Shown in pieces: positions 8,358 through 16,141 of a DNA stretch of 34,844 nucleotides. The stretch is from an uncultured Alphaproteobacteria bacterium (GTDB lineage: Bacteria; Pseudomonadota; Alphaproteobacteria; Sphingomonadales; Sphingomonadaceae): contig CAJAHV010000171.1 of the NCBI GenBank assembly GCA_903939555.1, positions 1-34,844 on the forward strand. Reading direction: 5' to 3'. The notes beneath the pieces are model-generated. The model was not told the origin of the DNA, did not search any database, and saw nothing but the letters and a program-made list of their open reading frames with translations. A program made the position numbers and the translations under genes. Numbering within the stretch: the first letter of the stretch is position 1; each line of letters starts with the position of its first letter.

Positions 8358-8866
8358 GCGCTCCGTCATAGGGAGCCGCCGAACTGTCCGTGCTGCTGGA
8401 ACGGACCGCCGATGACGACAGCTAAATATCTGAATTATATTACCAACATGCATCTGTATAAATTTTCGGCATCGTGCTGCCCACGTTGACCGAACGCACC
8501 AACGCGGAAGATATTTTTTCAGCAGGTTTATGTGACAATCTGGCGGGAGGCGGCGGAGTTTGGCCCGGCTCGCGCCATCCCCGCAACATGGACGGCAAAG
8601 CGCTGCACTCGCGATGCTGGTCCGTGGCGAGGAGGGCCCATCGCGCAGCCTAGAGGCGTGTGCGCGGGCTCAAAAAATGGCTCCGGATATGGCCGCCCGT
8701 CACACCGGGGAGCGCAAGCAAGAACCAGCGCCAGGACTTTCGCGTTTGCAAATAACCAATGGCGAGCAGTGATTGTGACGACACCCAAGCGGGGTCGGTT
8801 GATCATTAACAGCAAAACGATACTTTACGAAAACAGACAATTGTCTCGATCATCTTAGCGCCCACG
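8358..8866. other. Gene-poor, partly AT-rich gap after mlaF
   Basis: About 500 bases without a convincing gene. Bases 8410-8475 are unusually AT-rich for this GC-rich window (for example AAATATCTGAATTATATTACC). ORFs at 8532-8858 (+), 8560-8772 (+) and 8528-8815 (-) have no recognisable protein pattern and overlap each other. A 12-bp perfect palindrome AGACAATTGTCT lies at 8835-8846. The stretch could be a decayed gene, a regulatory region or imported DNA. Confidence 0.5.
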
Positions 8867-8904
8867 AAAACGGCCGACGCGTCCTATTGAGGACACGCCG
8901 GCCG
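8867..8904 (-). terminator. Rho-independent terminator of the SWIB operon
   Basis: The minus strand reads a 14-bp stem around TCAATA followed by TTTT. On this strand the stem pairs throughout, with two G-U wobbles. On the plus strand the same positions are A-C mismatches. The structure is therefore oriented for the minus-strand transcript that ends the SWIB gene 34 bases earlier. Confidence 0.85.
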
Positions 8905-8937
8905 ATTTGTTCACACCGAATAAGAATCCGGCGACGT

Positions 8938-9210
8938 TTACTTCAGGTGGCGAGCAAGATGCTTGTTCATTTCGAACATCGAACACTCATCCACACCGAA
9001 AACCTTCTTCAGGTTGGCATCGGCGACGATCTGGCGCTTGTCAGTCGGCTTTTGCAGGTCATGCTTCTTGATGTATTCCCACACCTTGCTGACGACCTGA
9101 CCGCGTGGCAGCTGGTCTTTGCCGACGATTACGGCGAGTTCGGCCGACGGCGTCAGCGGCTTCTGCAATGCATCGATCTTCTTGCCCGCGGGCTTGGCTG
9201 CTTCTGCCAT
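8938..9210 (-). CDS. SWIB/MDM2 domain protein
   Basis: A 90-residue protein that is almost entirely one SWIB (BAF60b) domain: LTPSAELAVIVGKDQLPRGQVVSKVWEYIKKHDLQKPTDKRQIVADANLKKVFGVDECSMFEMNKHLARHL. In eukaryotes such domains occur in chromatin remodellers and MDM2. In bacteria they stand alone or fused to topoisomerase in Chlamydia, and their role in alphaproteobacteria is not settled. A lysine-rich N-terminal tail (AAKPAGKK) might touch nucleic acid (inference). It is the last gene of a three-gene minus-strand run with a methyltransferase and a small helical protein, and has its own strong terminator. Confidence 0.92.
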   Translation of the reverse strand: MAEAAKPAGKKIDALQKPLTPSAELAVIVGKDQLPRGQVVSKVWEYIKKHDLQKPTDKRQIVADANLKKVFGVDECSMFEMNKHLARHLK

Positions 9211-9287
9211 AGGTCTCCCCTTTCATACGCACTTGACGCCGTCCGACGTGGCGGCACCTTCTTTGCTATCTCCTTGCTTAACCGAAC

Positions 9288-9650
9288 TTAGCCGTCACGC
9301 AACTGTCTCGATACGTCTTCGATCGAAGATTCGTTCATTTCGAGACTTTCCATGTCCTGTTGGACGCCCCGCAGGATGCGTGCGGCGAATTCTCGATGCA
9401 TAAGGCCGCGTTCATGGCCGGCGGCGCGGTCGGGCGCAAAGGCTTCGATATCAGCGCGGGTGATGCTGCCCTTGGCATCGAGCAGGCGTTCGACGGTGTC
9501 GAGGCGTTCCTTCACCACCGCGACTTCGCCAGCCAGCGCCATGACGATCGACAGGATACGGTCGCTCGCCGGGTCCTCGAGATATTTCGGGCGGGCGCCT
9601 TTGGCGCGAGCACCGGCGCGGGCGATCCAGTCGATGGTTTCGGCAGTCAT
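9288..9650 (-). CDS. Small helical hypothetical protein, coupled to the methyltransferase
   Basis: A 120-residue, charged, mostly helical protein. The segment ASDRILSIVMALAGEVAVVKERLDTVERLL (about residues 28-57) has heptad-like hydrophobic spacing and may form a coiled coil. No signal peptide or membrane segment is seen. Its ATG overlaps the methyltransferase stop by four bases (ATGA), so the two are probably made together and may interact. I do not recognise a named family. Confidence 0.75.
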   Translation of the reverse strand: MTAETIDWIARAGARAKGARPKYLEDPASDRILSIVMALAGEVAVVKERLDTVERLLDAKGSITRADIEAFAPDRAAGHERGLMHREFAARILRGVQQDMESLEMNESSIEDVSRQLRDG

Positions 9651-10873
9651 TCCGCGGCCTCCCGCAATTCGGCGCGATTCTTCCAGGCGCCATAGGCATG
9701 CCAGACGGCAGCGCGGCCGAAATCCTCGGCCTCGCCCTCCACCGAGGGGGGGAATACCGTGGCGTCGACGACGGCGCGGACCTTCGCCTCAAACTGGTCA
9801 GCGCGCGGCAGGCCGGCGGTTTCGAGCACGTCGTGCATGTCGAAGGCGTGCATCGCCGACCAGAAGGGTTCGTTGTTGTTGAAGGCATCCCAGTCGCGCA
9901 TGAACTGTTCGAACAGCGGCATATCGGCGGTATATTGCGGCTGTTCGAGATGAAGCATCAATCCGCCCGGCGCCAGCACACGCGCGCCCTCGGCGATAAT
10001 GCGCGGCAGGGATTGACCAGATGTTTCATGCAGGAACATCGTCGTCTGCACCCAGTCGAAATAACCATCGGGGAAGCGCGACAGGTCTTCGGCATCGGCC
10101 TGAACGAAGCGGATGTTGTCGACCCCCAGCGAGCGCGCCCGGGCATGGCCGTAGCGCAGGACGGGCGCGGCGGTATCGATGGCGATGACCTCGCAATCGG
10201 GGAAGGCCTGCGCCAGCGGCACAGCGCTGTGGCCGACGGTGACACCGATATCGAGAATGCGGCGCGGCTGCCAGCCGGGGCGGGTTTCCCTTGCCCATTT
10301 CGCCAGCGCCTGGCCACCGCCATCCGACAGCGCACCCATGCCGCCGCCGGTGGTAACGAAGATCCCACAATCGTAATTGGCACCCGCCGAAACGTCACCG
10401 GGGCGCTCCTCCCCATGATAACTGCCAGGCATGCAATGGATATCGACGGCTTTTTGGTAGCGCGGGATGGTGATGGCCGGATCGAGTTCCAGCCCGTCAC
10501 CATTGCCGCTGGCGGCGCGGGCGCGGGCATCGAGATCGTCCAACTGACGCAGTACGATTGAGCGGCCGTTCTGTTGGCGCATTTCCATGTTATTGCGTTT
10601 CAGCGCCGACCAGAAACGGTGGTACGGATCGGCATTCATGGCGCGGCGCACCTCGAAACGGTCCTGGGGCTCGCGGTCATGCTCGGCGATGAACTTGGGC
10701 AGGGCGCGGCGTTCATAGGCCAGCTTGTTGCCCGGGCCGAGCGTGCCGGCGACATGCTTGTTGAGGTTGGCGAGAAAGTTGAAGCGCGCGCGCTCATCAT
10801 GCGAGGCGTGCGGGAAGACACCGTGTTTTCCGACGGCGCTGTACGGCGGCGGAATATCGTCATGAATAGCCAT
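9647..10873 (-). CDS. Class I SAM-dependent methyltransferase, unknown substrate
   Basis: A 408-residue protein with a roughly 190-residue N-terminal region of unknown function followed by a Rossmann methyltransferase domain. Motif I is ILDIGVTVGHSAVPLA (the usual GxGxG is GVTVG), motif II is EVIAIDTA, then VQADAEDLSRFPDGYFDWVQTTMFLHE and a motif-III-like ARVLAPGGLMLHLEQPQY, all as in Methyltransf_11/25 proteins. The C-terminal ~100 residues are rich in aromatic residues. It leads an operon with the small helical protein and SWIB. A perfect FNR-type box and a -10-like TATTAT lie upstream, so expression may follow oxygen. The substrate cannot be inferred. Confidence 0.85.
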   Translation of the reverse strand: MAIHDDIPPPYSAVGKHGVFPHASHDERARFNFLANLNKHVAGTLGPGNKLAYERRALPKFIAEHDREPQDRFEVRRAMNADPYHRFWSALKRNNMEMRQQNGRSIVLRQLDDLDARARAASGNGDGLELDPAITIPRYQKAVDIHCMPGSYHGEERPGDVSAGANYDCGIFVTTGGGMGALSDGGGQALAKWARETRPGWQPRRILDIGVTVGHSAVPLAQAFPDCEVIAIDTAAPVLRYGHARARSLGVDNIRFVQADAEDLSRFPDGYFDWVQTTMFLHETSGQSLPRIIAEGARVLAPGGLMLHLEQPQYTADMPLFEQFMRDWDAFNNNEPFWSAMHAFDMHDVLETAGLPRADQFEAKVRAVVDATVFPPSVEGEAEDFGRAAVWHAYGAWKNRAELREAAE

Positions 10874-10911
10874 GTCTGCTCCTTTTTGCGATCGGGAACC
10901 GATGAGCGTCC

Positions 10912-10924
10912 CTGATAATATCAG
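10912..10924. promoter_or_regulatory. Palindrome CTGATAATATCAG with a -10-like core
   Basis: A perfect 6-1-6 dyad about 40-50 bases before the methyltransferase ATG. On the minus strand its core TATTAT (10920-10915) is a good -10 candidate for the operon. It could be an operator overlapping the promoter, or simply the -10 element. Confidence 0.45.
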
Positions 10925-10950
10925 TCAACCGTGCAAACCTTGCCTCGACA

Positions 10951-10964
10951 TTGATGCAAATCAA
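10951..10964. promoter_or_regulatory. FNR/FixK-type box, TTGATGCAAATCAA
   Basis: Exact TTGAT-N4-ATCAA match for FNR-family regulators. It lies between the end of the nitrilase fragment and the methyltransferase start (10873), about 84 bases upstream of the ATG. Relative to the TATTAT -10 candidate its centre would be near -50. An FNR dimer bound here could activate the methyltransferase-SWIB operon under low oxygen. This is inferred from the site only. Confidence 0.7.
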
Positions 10965-10966
10965 AT

Positions 10967-11608
10967 TCATCCTGCATCGCTCAATCGAGCAATTACCTGT
11001 TCCTGCCCGCGCTTGAAATGGTCGCGATCAGGAATGACCGCAGCGTGGTCGTCGATAAGGGAGTTGGCAGGCTGCTCCTGCCCGGCGTAGGCGGCGAACA
11101 ACTCGAGGCGCTGACGCGACAGATAGTTCGTCATCCCCGGCTTGCGGTTTGCGCGGCGGAGGGCGGCGAACTCCAGATCGGCAAAGGCAGTAAAAGTTTC
11201 ACCACTGTTCGATTCGGCCAGAACATTGCCTTTCCAGTCGATGATCGCTGAATTGCCATCGGCCGAGGCAAGCGGCATCGGTGTACCGCTGATACCAGCG
11301 GTATTCGCGCTGACGACATATCCAAGGTTTTCGATGGCGCGGGCGCGGCGAACAATTTGCTTGTGGGTCGGATTGGGCGAGCCGATCTCCGACGAGCACT
11401 GCACGAAAACTTGTGCACCACGCAGCGCCAGAGCCGGAGCGATTTCGAGGTAGAGAATTTCTTCCGAAGCGATTGCCGCCGAGCGCCCAATCTCGGTGTT
11501 GGCCACTGGGAAAACACCGTCGAGGCCGTAAATGTCGAGGTATTTTGAGCAGACTTCATGAGGCGTCGACTGCATGGCGACAGCAGCGTACAATGAAGGA
11601 TTGGTCAA
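10967..11608 (-). pseudogene. Nitrilase-superfamily hydrolase, N-terminally truncated
   Basis: A 213-residue C-terminal piece of a carbon-nitrogen hydrolase, against ~300-340 residues for intact members. Recognisable parts are YGLDGVFPVANTEIGRSAAIASEEILYLEIAPALALRGAQVFV and RARAIENLGYVVSANTAGISG, then a C-terminal PGMTNYLSRQRLELF. The N-terminal part carrying the catalytic Glu and Lys is absent. At the position of the nucleophilic Cys the sequence reads IASEE. I believe some family members naturally lack the Cys here, but cannot confirm it. The only start in phase with the MFS stop is TTG 11608 (TTGA overlap). The frame stays open, with plausible residues (FFGAGALTNPSLY), into the 3' end of the MFS gene, as expected of a deletion joint. 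Confidence 0.65.
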
Positions 11609-12837
11609 TGCTCCGGCGCCGAAAAATCGGGGTAGCGGCCAAGCGTCAGCGGCAACAGCGCCCCAAGTGCGAACAACCCGATGGCAACAGCGAGCATTGC
11701 ATCATAGTTGCCAGTCGCATCGCGCACGGCGCCGTAAATGGCGGGCGAAACCGCAGATCCGATGCCGAAGGGCATATAGAGCAAGCCATAGATCTTGCCG
11801 TAATGCGCCATGCCGAAATATCGCCCCGCCAGATAGGCAATCAGGTCGCTTTCGGCACCGGCGGCAAAGCCCAGCAGCAGTGCGCCAGCCATCAGGTTGC
11901 TGATCGGGCCTCCTGTACCCATCAAAAGCCAGCACGACAGCGCCGGCGACAACAGGATCGGCACCAGCACCGCCGGTGCCCAGAAACGATCGAACAGGAG
12001 CCCGGTAATGACACGGCCGGCGAGGATGCCGACAGCCATGACGCTCATCACCGTCGCTCCCTGCGCCGCTGAAAAACCATGCAGGCCGACAATCTGGATC
12101 ATGTTTATGAACACCCCGCCATAGGCCAGCGCCACCAGCGCGATCGACAGCCAGATCACCCAGAGCCGGTAACCACGCACCGCCTGACCCACCGTCAGTC
12201 CGGTCAGATTGCCTTGCGCATCGCTGATGCCCGCCGGGCGTTCAGCAACAGTCGGCTCGCGAAACAGCCATAATGACAGCGGTGTAGCAACCAGCAGTGG
12301 TAGCAGCGCGAGGGTGGGAAAGACGACGCGCCAGCCGCTGCCAAACAGCTTGCCGTCGATTGCTGCCTGCGCCAATTGCGGCACAATGATGCCGGCGAGG
12401 CTGGTACCAAGCAGCATGATCCCGAGCGCGAGACCACGACTCTTGAGGAACCACATGTTGATTGCCCGGCTCCAGGTAACCGGCGTCGAGCCAATGGCGA
12501 CAAGGCCCACCAATGCCCAAAGTCCGTACCAGGCCAGCAGCGACGGCGGCATCAAGGCGAAAAGCGCAAAAGTAAGCGAAAATCCGACCAGCGAGGCGAT
12601 GGCGATCCGGCGCACCCCCCAGCGGTCACTGGCCCAGCCGTAGACGGGCGCCAAGAGAGAGGCGACGATCCCTAACAGCGTAATGCCAAGGCTGATCTGT
12701 AGAAAGCTCCAGCCGAGTTCGGCATGAATGGGTCCGATTATGGCGGGCAAGACGTTGAACGGCAACGGCGACGCCCCGCAACCCACGCCGATCATCGCGG
12801 CGAACAGGACGCGGCGGCCGTTACGAAATTCGGACAT
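11605..12837 (-). CDS. Major facilitator superfamily transporter
   Basis: A 410-residue inner-membrane transporter with about 12 hydrophobic segments. It shows the MFS loop 2-3 signature GWASDRWGVRRIA (about residues 66-78) and GRVITGLLFDRF in the second half. The overall type (monocarboxylate/OFA-like, with RAINMWFLKSRGLALGIMLLGTSLAG) suggests an organic acid or similar anion, but the substrate is unknown. I prefer ATG 12837 (MSEFRNGRRVLF) to the track start at 12909, because AAGGG lies 8 bases upstream. It adjoins the TonB receptor and the nitrilase fragment on the same strand, perhaps the remains of an uptake and breakdown cluster. Confidence 0.85.
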   Translation of the reverse strand: MSEFRNGRRVLFAAMIGVGCGASPLPFNVLPAIIGPIHAELGWSFLQISLGITLLGIVASLLAPVYGWASDRWGVRRIAIASLVGFSLTFALFALMPPSLLAWYGLWALVGLVAIGSTPVTWSRAINMWFLKSRGLALGIMLLGTSLAGIIVPQLAQAAIDGKLFGSGWRVVFPTLALLPLLVATPLSLWLFREPTVAERPAGISDAQGNLTGLTVGQAVRGYRLWVIWLSIALVALAYGGVFINMIQIVGLHGFSAAQGATVMSVMAVGILAGRVITGLLFDRFWAPAVLVPILLSPALSCWLLMGTGGPISNLMAGALLLGFAAGAESDLIAYLAGRYFGMAHYGKIYGLLYMPFGIGSAVSPAIYGAVRDATGNYDAMLAVAIGLFALGALLPLTLGRYPDFSAPEH

Positions 12838-13082
12838 TAGTGCACCCTTGCGCTGCGAAGCGGAGCGGACTCGGCGCAGCCAAGCCGCCCAAGCGGCACG
12901 AAAGAGCACAAGGCGATCATGGCACCTCCGGCGCTAGGACGTCAGCAGGTTAGAAACAAGCCGTTAGGAATGGGCCTATGCCGGAACCGGACAGATCGGC
13001 ACGCAGGACACTGCGCCCTTTCTCTGACCGGTCTTGCGCCCGTCAGCGGGTATGCGCCGCGCTAAACGCGCGGCGCAATCTT
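12838..13082. other. Gap between MFS gene and TonB receptor, with a 10-bp hairpin
   Basis: No gene is supported. TGCGCCGCGC-TAAAC-GCGCGGCGCA (13053-13077) is a perfect 10-bp stem directly after the TonB receptor stop. A second small stem CCCG-TCAG-CGGG (13039-13050) follows on the minus strand. There is no T-run. These likely end or protect the receptor transcript. Confidence 0.5.
13053..13077 (-). terminator. Hairpin downstream of TonB-dependent receptor
   Basis: A perfect 10-bp GC-rich stem with a 5-base loop begins 6 bases after the receptor stop. No U-tract follows on the minus strand, so intrinsic termination is likely but not certain. Confidence 0.55.
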
Positions 13083-15647
13083 TCAAAACACCCGCTTTGC
13101 CCGGATCTGCCAAGTCCGCGGCGGATTGAGATAGTTGAAGTTGACAAGGCTGGATTGCGAGAACTGCTTGTCAAAACAGTTCTCGCATTCGAGACTCAGC
13201 GTCCAGTTATTGTCGTCCGTCCGCATCGTCAGTGCAGCGCTGACTTGCCAGAAACTTTCAGTCAACGAGCCCGCGATCACGTCGCCGCCGAACGGATTGG
13301 CCGGATAGATGACGCCACTCGGTGTGGCGATAGTGCCGGTGTAGATCGTGGCACCAGCGGTGCCGGTTTCCAGGCTGGCCCGGTACAGCGCGTTGACCGA
13401 CGGGGTCAGGATGACGCCGGCCGACGGAATGGCGAAGTCATAGGAACCGCCAAAGGCGATGCTGAAGTCCGGGGTTCGAACCGGGGTGGCGATGTTCCCA
13501 TTGGCATCGATGATGCCGGCGGCGCAATCCGGTGCGTTGTTGGCGCCCGCGCCCAGTGGCACCCGCTTGGCGGCAAGCTGCGCGAGGCAGTCGATCTGCT
13601 GCTTGCGCACCGACTTCACGCCATATTTGTTAGGCAGCAGCGTCTCGGAGACCTTGTACTTGTCGTCCTGGTAACCGGCATTGGCATAAAGCGTCAGGCC
13701 CTTGACCGGCACCGCGCTGATTTCGACTTCGAGACCCTTGTTCTGATAGTCGGCGAAATTCTGGGTGATGAAGGTCACCCCGCCGCTGACCGGATCGACG
13801 AACGCCGAAGGCGTCTGCAGATCCTTGGTTTCCAGCCAGAAACCGGTGACGTTCAGGCGCAGGCGGCGATTGAACCACTCGGTCTTGCCACCGACTTCAT
13901 AGCTCCACACCTTTTCCGGATCGAACGGCAGCAGCGTGTTCGGTGCCGAACCCCGGGCGTTCCAGCCGCCAGACTTGAAACCGCGCGTCGCACTTGCAAA
14001 GAACAGCATGTCGTTATTGGGTTTGTAATTGATGGCGAAACGCGGTGTCCAGATCTTGGTGCGCTGAGCCGTCGGGATCGCCAGTCGACCTGTCGGCAAA
14101 TCAACCGCCAGATTGGCTGTGGTGAGGCAAGTTGGCCGCGGCGTCGAGCACGTAGCGCGATTGTCGAAGATACTGATCGTCTTCTTTTCGTCAGTGTAGC
14201 GGATGCCACCGGTCAGCTTCAACTCGTCGGTGACGTTGAAATCAGCTTGGAAATAGCCGGCCTTGGCGGTCGCCGTATTGATCAGCGTGCGGTCGGCGAG
14301 CACCGCCGGAAAGCCGGTCGGGCCCGGAATGCCGAAAATCGGCCCGAGGTTGAAAACATCGGCAAAATCGGTGGTGTTGTTCTCATCGAAATAATAAAAA
14401 CCGGTGACGAATTCGACACGACCGTCGAGCACTTTACCATTCAGCTTGAGTTCCTGGGTGAACTGGTTGTGCTTGCCGTCATTGGTAATGACGAAGCCGC
14501 CGGTCGGATAACCATTGGCGACGGGGAAAGGGTTGGCGACGCTGGGCAGGCCGCGGCCATCGGCGAAATCGAGCAGATACTGCTGCTTGAGATTGATGAA
14601 GCCAGTGATGGCGTTGAGGGTAAAATCTTCGCCGAGCGCCAATTCGAGGTTCGACGTGTACATCTGAGTATCGGTTTTATTGCCGAGCCCGTAATTCGCC
14701 TTGCGCCCTGAAATACCCAGCGTGGAGAATGGAGTGGTCGTCCCGGGACCATATTTCGTGCGGATACCGGTCGAATTGAAACGACCGTTGCAGTTCGCCG
14801 GATTCAGAGGATCACAGTTGAAATTGATCAGGTTCTCGCCATCGTTGCGCATGTACGTGCCGGCAACATTCCAGGTCAGATTTTCGGTCAGCTTGAGTTG
14901 CAGCGCACCCCGCAGGCCAGCAAGATCGCTGTCATTGTTGCGTTCACCGGTCTTGGTGTTGATGGCATAGCCATCGTCATCCTGAAAATAACCAGAAATC
15001 TTTACCTGCACCATCTCGTTAAGCGGCAGGTCGATCGAACCGCGGATCAGTTTCTTGTCATAAGAACCATAGGCCGCTTCCAAGAATCCACCGAGCGTGT
15101 CAGAGGGACGCTTCATGATGACGTTGACGGCGCCGCCGGTGGTGTTGCGGCCGAACAGCGTGCCTTGCGGGCCGCGCAGCACCTCGATCCGGTCGAGATC
15201 GAAAAAGGCAAAGTTGTTGCCATTCTGGCGCGACATGTAGATGTCGTCGACATAGGTGCCGACCGGCGGATCGAAGGTGGCGATGGTTTCGGTATTACCG
15301 AGACCGCGGATGTAATAAGCGTTCGCTGAACCTAACCCGGTATTGTTCGATCCGAACAGATTTGGGACATACTGGATCAACTGAAGTGGCGTCGCGATGC
15401 CGCGCTGCGACAACAGATCAGCCGAAAAAGCGCTGACCGCGATCGGCACGTTCTGCGACGATTCCTTGCGGCGCTGAGCGGTGACGATGATGTCCGGCAA
15501 TAACTCGGAGTCATTGGTGACCGCCGCTGAAGCGCCTGTCGCTGTCTGCGCCAGCGCCGGGACACCGGGCAAAAGGCTACTGGCAATCGTCGCAGCAAGC
15601 AGGGCTGCGCGGCCGTCGCTACGGATATTACGTTTGGTCACCATCAT
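13083..15647 (-). CDS. TonB-dependent outer-membrane receptor
   Basis: Outer-membrane beta-barrel that takes up a large or scarce ligand using energy from TonB-ExbBD. The 854-residue product has a signal peptide (LLAATIASSLLPGVPALAQ), a TonB-box-like DIIVTAQRR near residue 52, and a plug domain with YIRGLG, DDIYMSRQ and RIEVLRGPQGTLFGRNTTGGAVNVI. A long barrel follows, ending ...TWQIRAKRVF with the terminal aromatic residue typical of barrel proteins. GGGGG lies 8 bases before the ATG at 15647. The subtype resembles sphingomonad receptors often tied to degradation of organic compounds. The ligand is unknown. Confidence 0.95.
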   Translation of the reverse strand: MMVTKRNIRSDGRAALLAATIASSLLPGVPALAQTATGASAAVTNDSELLPDIIVTAQRRKESSQNVPIAVSAFSADLLSQRGIATPLQLIQYVPNLFGSNNTGLGSANAYYIRGLGNTETIATFDPPVGTYVDDIYMSRQNGNNFAFFDLDRIEVLRGPQGTLFGRNTTGGAVNVIMKRPSDTLGGFLEAAYGSYDKKLIRGSIDLPLNEMVQVKISGYFQDDDGYAINTKTGERNNDSDLAGLRGALQLKLTENLTWNVAGTYMRNDGENLINFNCDPLNPANCNGRFNSTGIRTKYGPGTTTPFSTLGISGRKANYGLGNKTDTQMYTSNLELALGEDFTLNAITGFINLKQQYLLDFADGRGLPSVANPFPVANGYPTGGFVITNDGKHNQFTQELKLNGKVLDGRVEFVTGFYYFDENNTTDFADVFNLGPIFGIPGPTGFPAVLADRTLINTATAKAGYFQADFNVTDELKLTGGIRYTDEKKTISIFDNRATCSTPRPTCLTTANLAVDLPTGRLAIPTAQRTKIWTPRFAINYKPNNDMLFFASATRGFKSGGWNARGSAPNTLLPFDPEKVWSYEVGGKTEWFNRRLRLNVTGFWLETKDLQTPSAFVDPVSGGVTFITQNFADYQNKGLEVEISAVPVKGLTLYANAGYQDDKYKVSETLLPNKYGVKSVRKQQIDCLAQLAAKRVPLGAGANNAPDCAAGIIDANGNIATPVRTPDFSIAFGGSYDFAIPSAGVILTPSVNALYRASLETGTAGATIYTGTIATPSGVIYPANPFGGDVIAGSLTESFWQVSAALTMRTDDNNWTLSLECENCFDKQFSQSSLVNFNYLNPPRTWQIRAKRVF

Positions 15648-15752
15648 TTACTGAACCCCCATTGGCGCGACCCAAAGTCCCGCCCGCTCTACATTGCGCA
15701 TCGATTTTGCCGGGTTTCCCCCACTTTGCAACAGATACGTCCGGACAAATCT

Positions 15753-15781
15753 TTGACACGCTCTTTTTTGCACGAGATAGT
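15753..15781 (+). promoter_or_regulatory. Sigma70-type promoter for the DUF1330 / membrane protein pair
   Basis: TTGACA (15753-15758), 17 bases, then GATAGT (15776-15781). The -35 is a perfect match and the -10 keeps four consensus bases, including the key A and T. Transcription would start near 15788, about 40 bases before the ATG. Confidence 0.6.
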
Positions 15782-15826
15782 CGCGCTTGCGCAACAGTCG
15801 AAATGAACCTCCATGCCTGAAGACTC

Positions 15827-16141
15827 ATGCCTGAAGAACAGCCTCAATTCCCATGGCGCCAGGCTTTTCTGCTGGTCAGCGCGCGCGTTACAGATCAAGT
15901 GCTGATGGGTGGATATGCTCGCGCCCGCGCGTCGTCGGGGCTTTATGCCCGGCACGGCGGGCATACCCTGTTCGCCGGCAAGGCGGCGGTGCCGCTGGAG
16001 GATTGGCCGCACGAAACCAGCGTGGTCTGCGGGCGCTTTCCAGCCGAAGCCTTTTGGGCTGGTGCACATTGGCAGGACGACGTGATGCCGCTGCGAGCCG
16101 GTGCCGGTGACTTTCACATCGCGATTTTCGAGGATCTGTGA
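15827..16141 (+). CDS. DUF1330-like small protein
   Basis: A 104-residue cytoplasmic protein resembling DUF1330, a dimeric alpha/beta-barrel fold. It runs LLVSARVTDQVLMGGYARA, then a GLYARHGGHTLFAGKAAVPLEDW strand-turn, then HETSVVCGRFPAEAFWAGAHWQDDVMPLRAGAGDFHIAIFE, in the family's order. The function is not known. The stop (TGA) shares its last base with the ATG of the next gene, so the pair is coupled. The start region carries a 14-base direct repeat that includes the ATG. Confidence 0.65.
   Translation: MPEEQPQFPWRQAFLLVSARVTDQVLMGGYARARASSGLYARHGGHTLFAGKAAVPLEDWPHETSVVCGRFPAEAFWAGAHWQDDVMPLRAGAGDFHIAIFEDL

Noticed and set aside
8799-8812. Third FNR-like site TTGATCATTAACAG
   Set aside because: Only the left half matches. 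The right half (ATCAA) is absent.
8532-8858. 108-codon ORF in the gap after mlaF
   Set aside because: It has no recognisable domain and overlaps equally long ORFs in other frames, so coding is not supported.
13468-13488. tRNA T-arm-like GGGGTTCGAACCGGGG
   Set aside because: It lies in the coherent TonB receptor frame. No anticodon arm or acceptor stem can be drawn around it.
12978-14711. 577-codon ORF on the plus strand inside the TonB receptor gene
   Set aside because: It lies antisense to an intact 854-residue receptor, with no domain pattern in the product.
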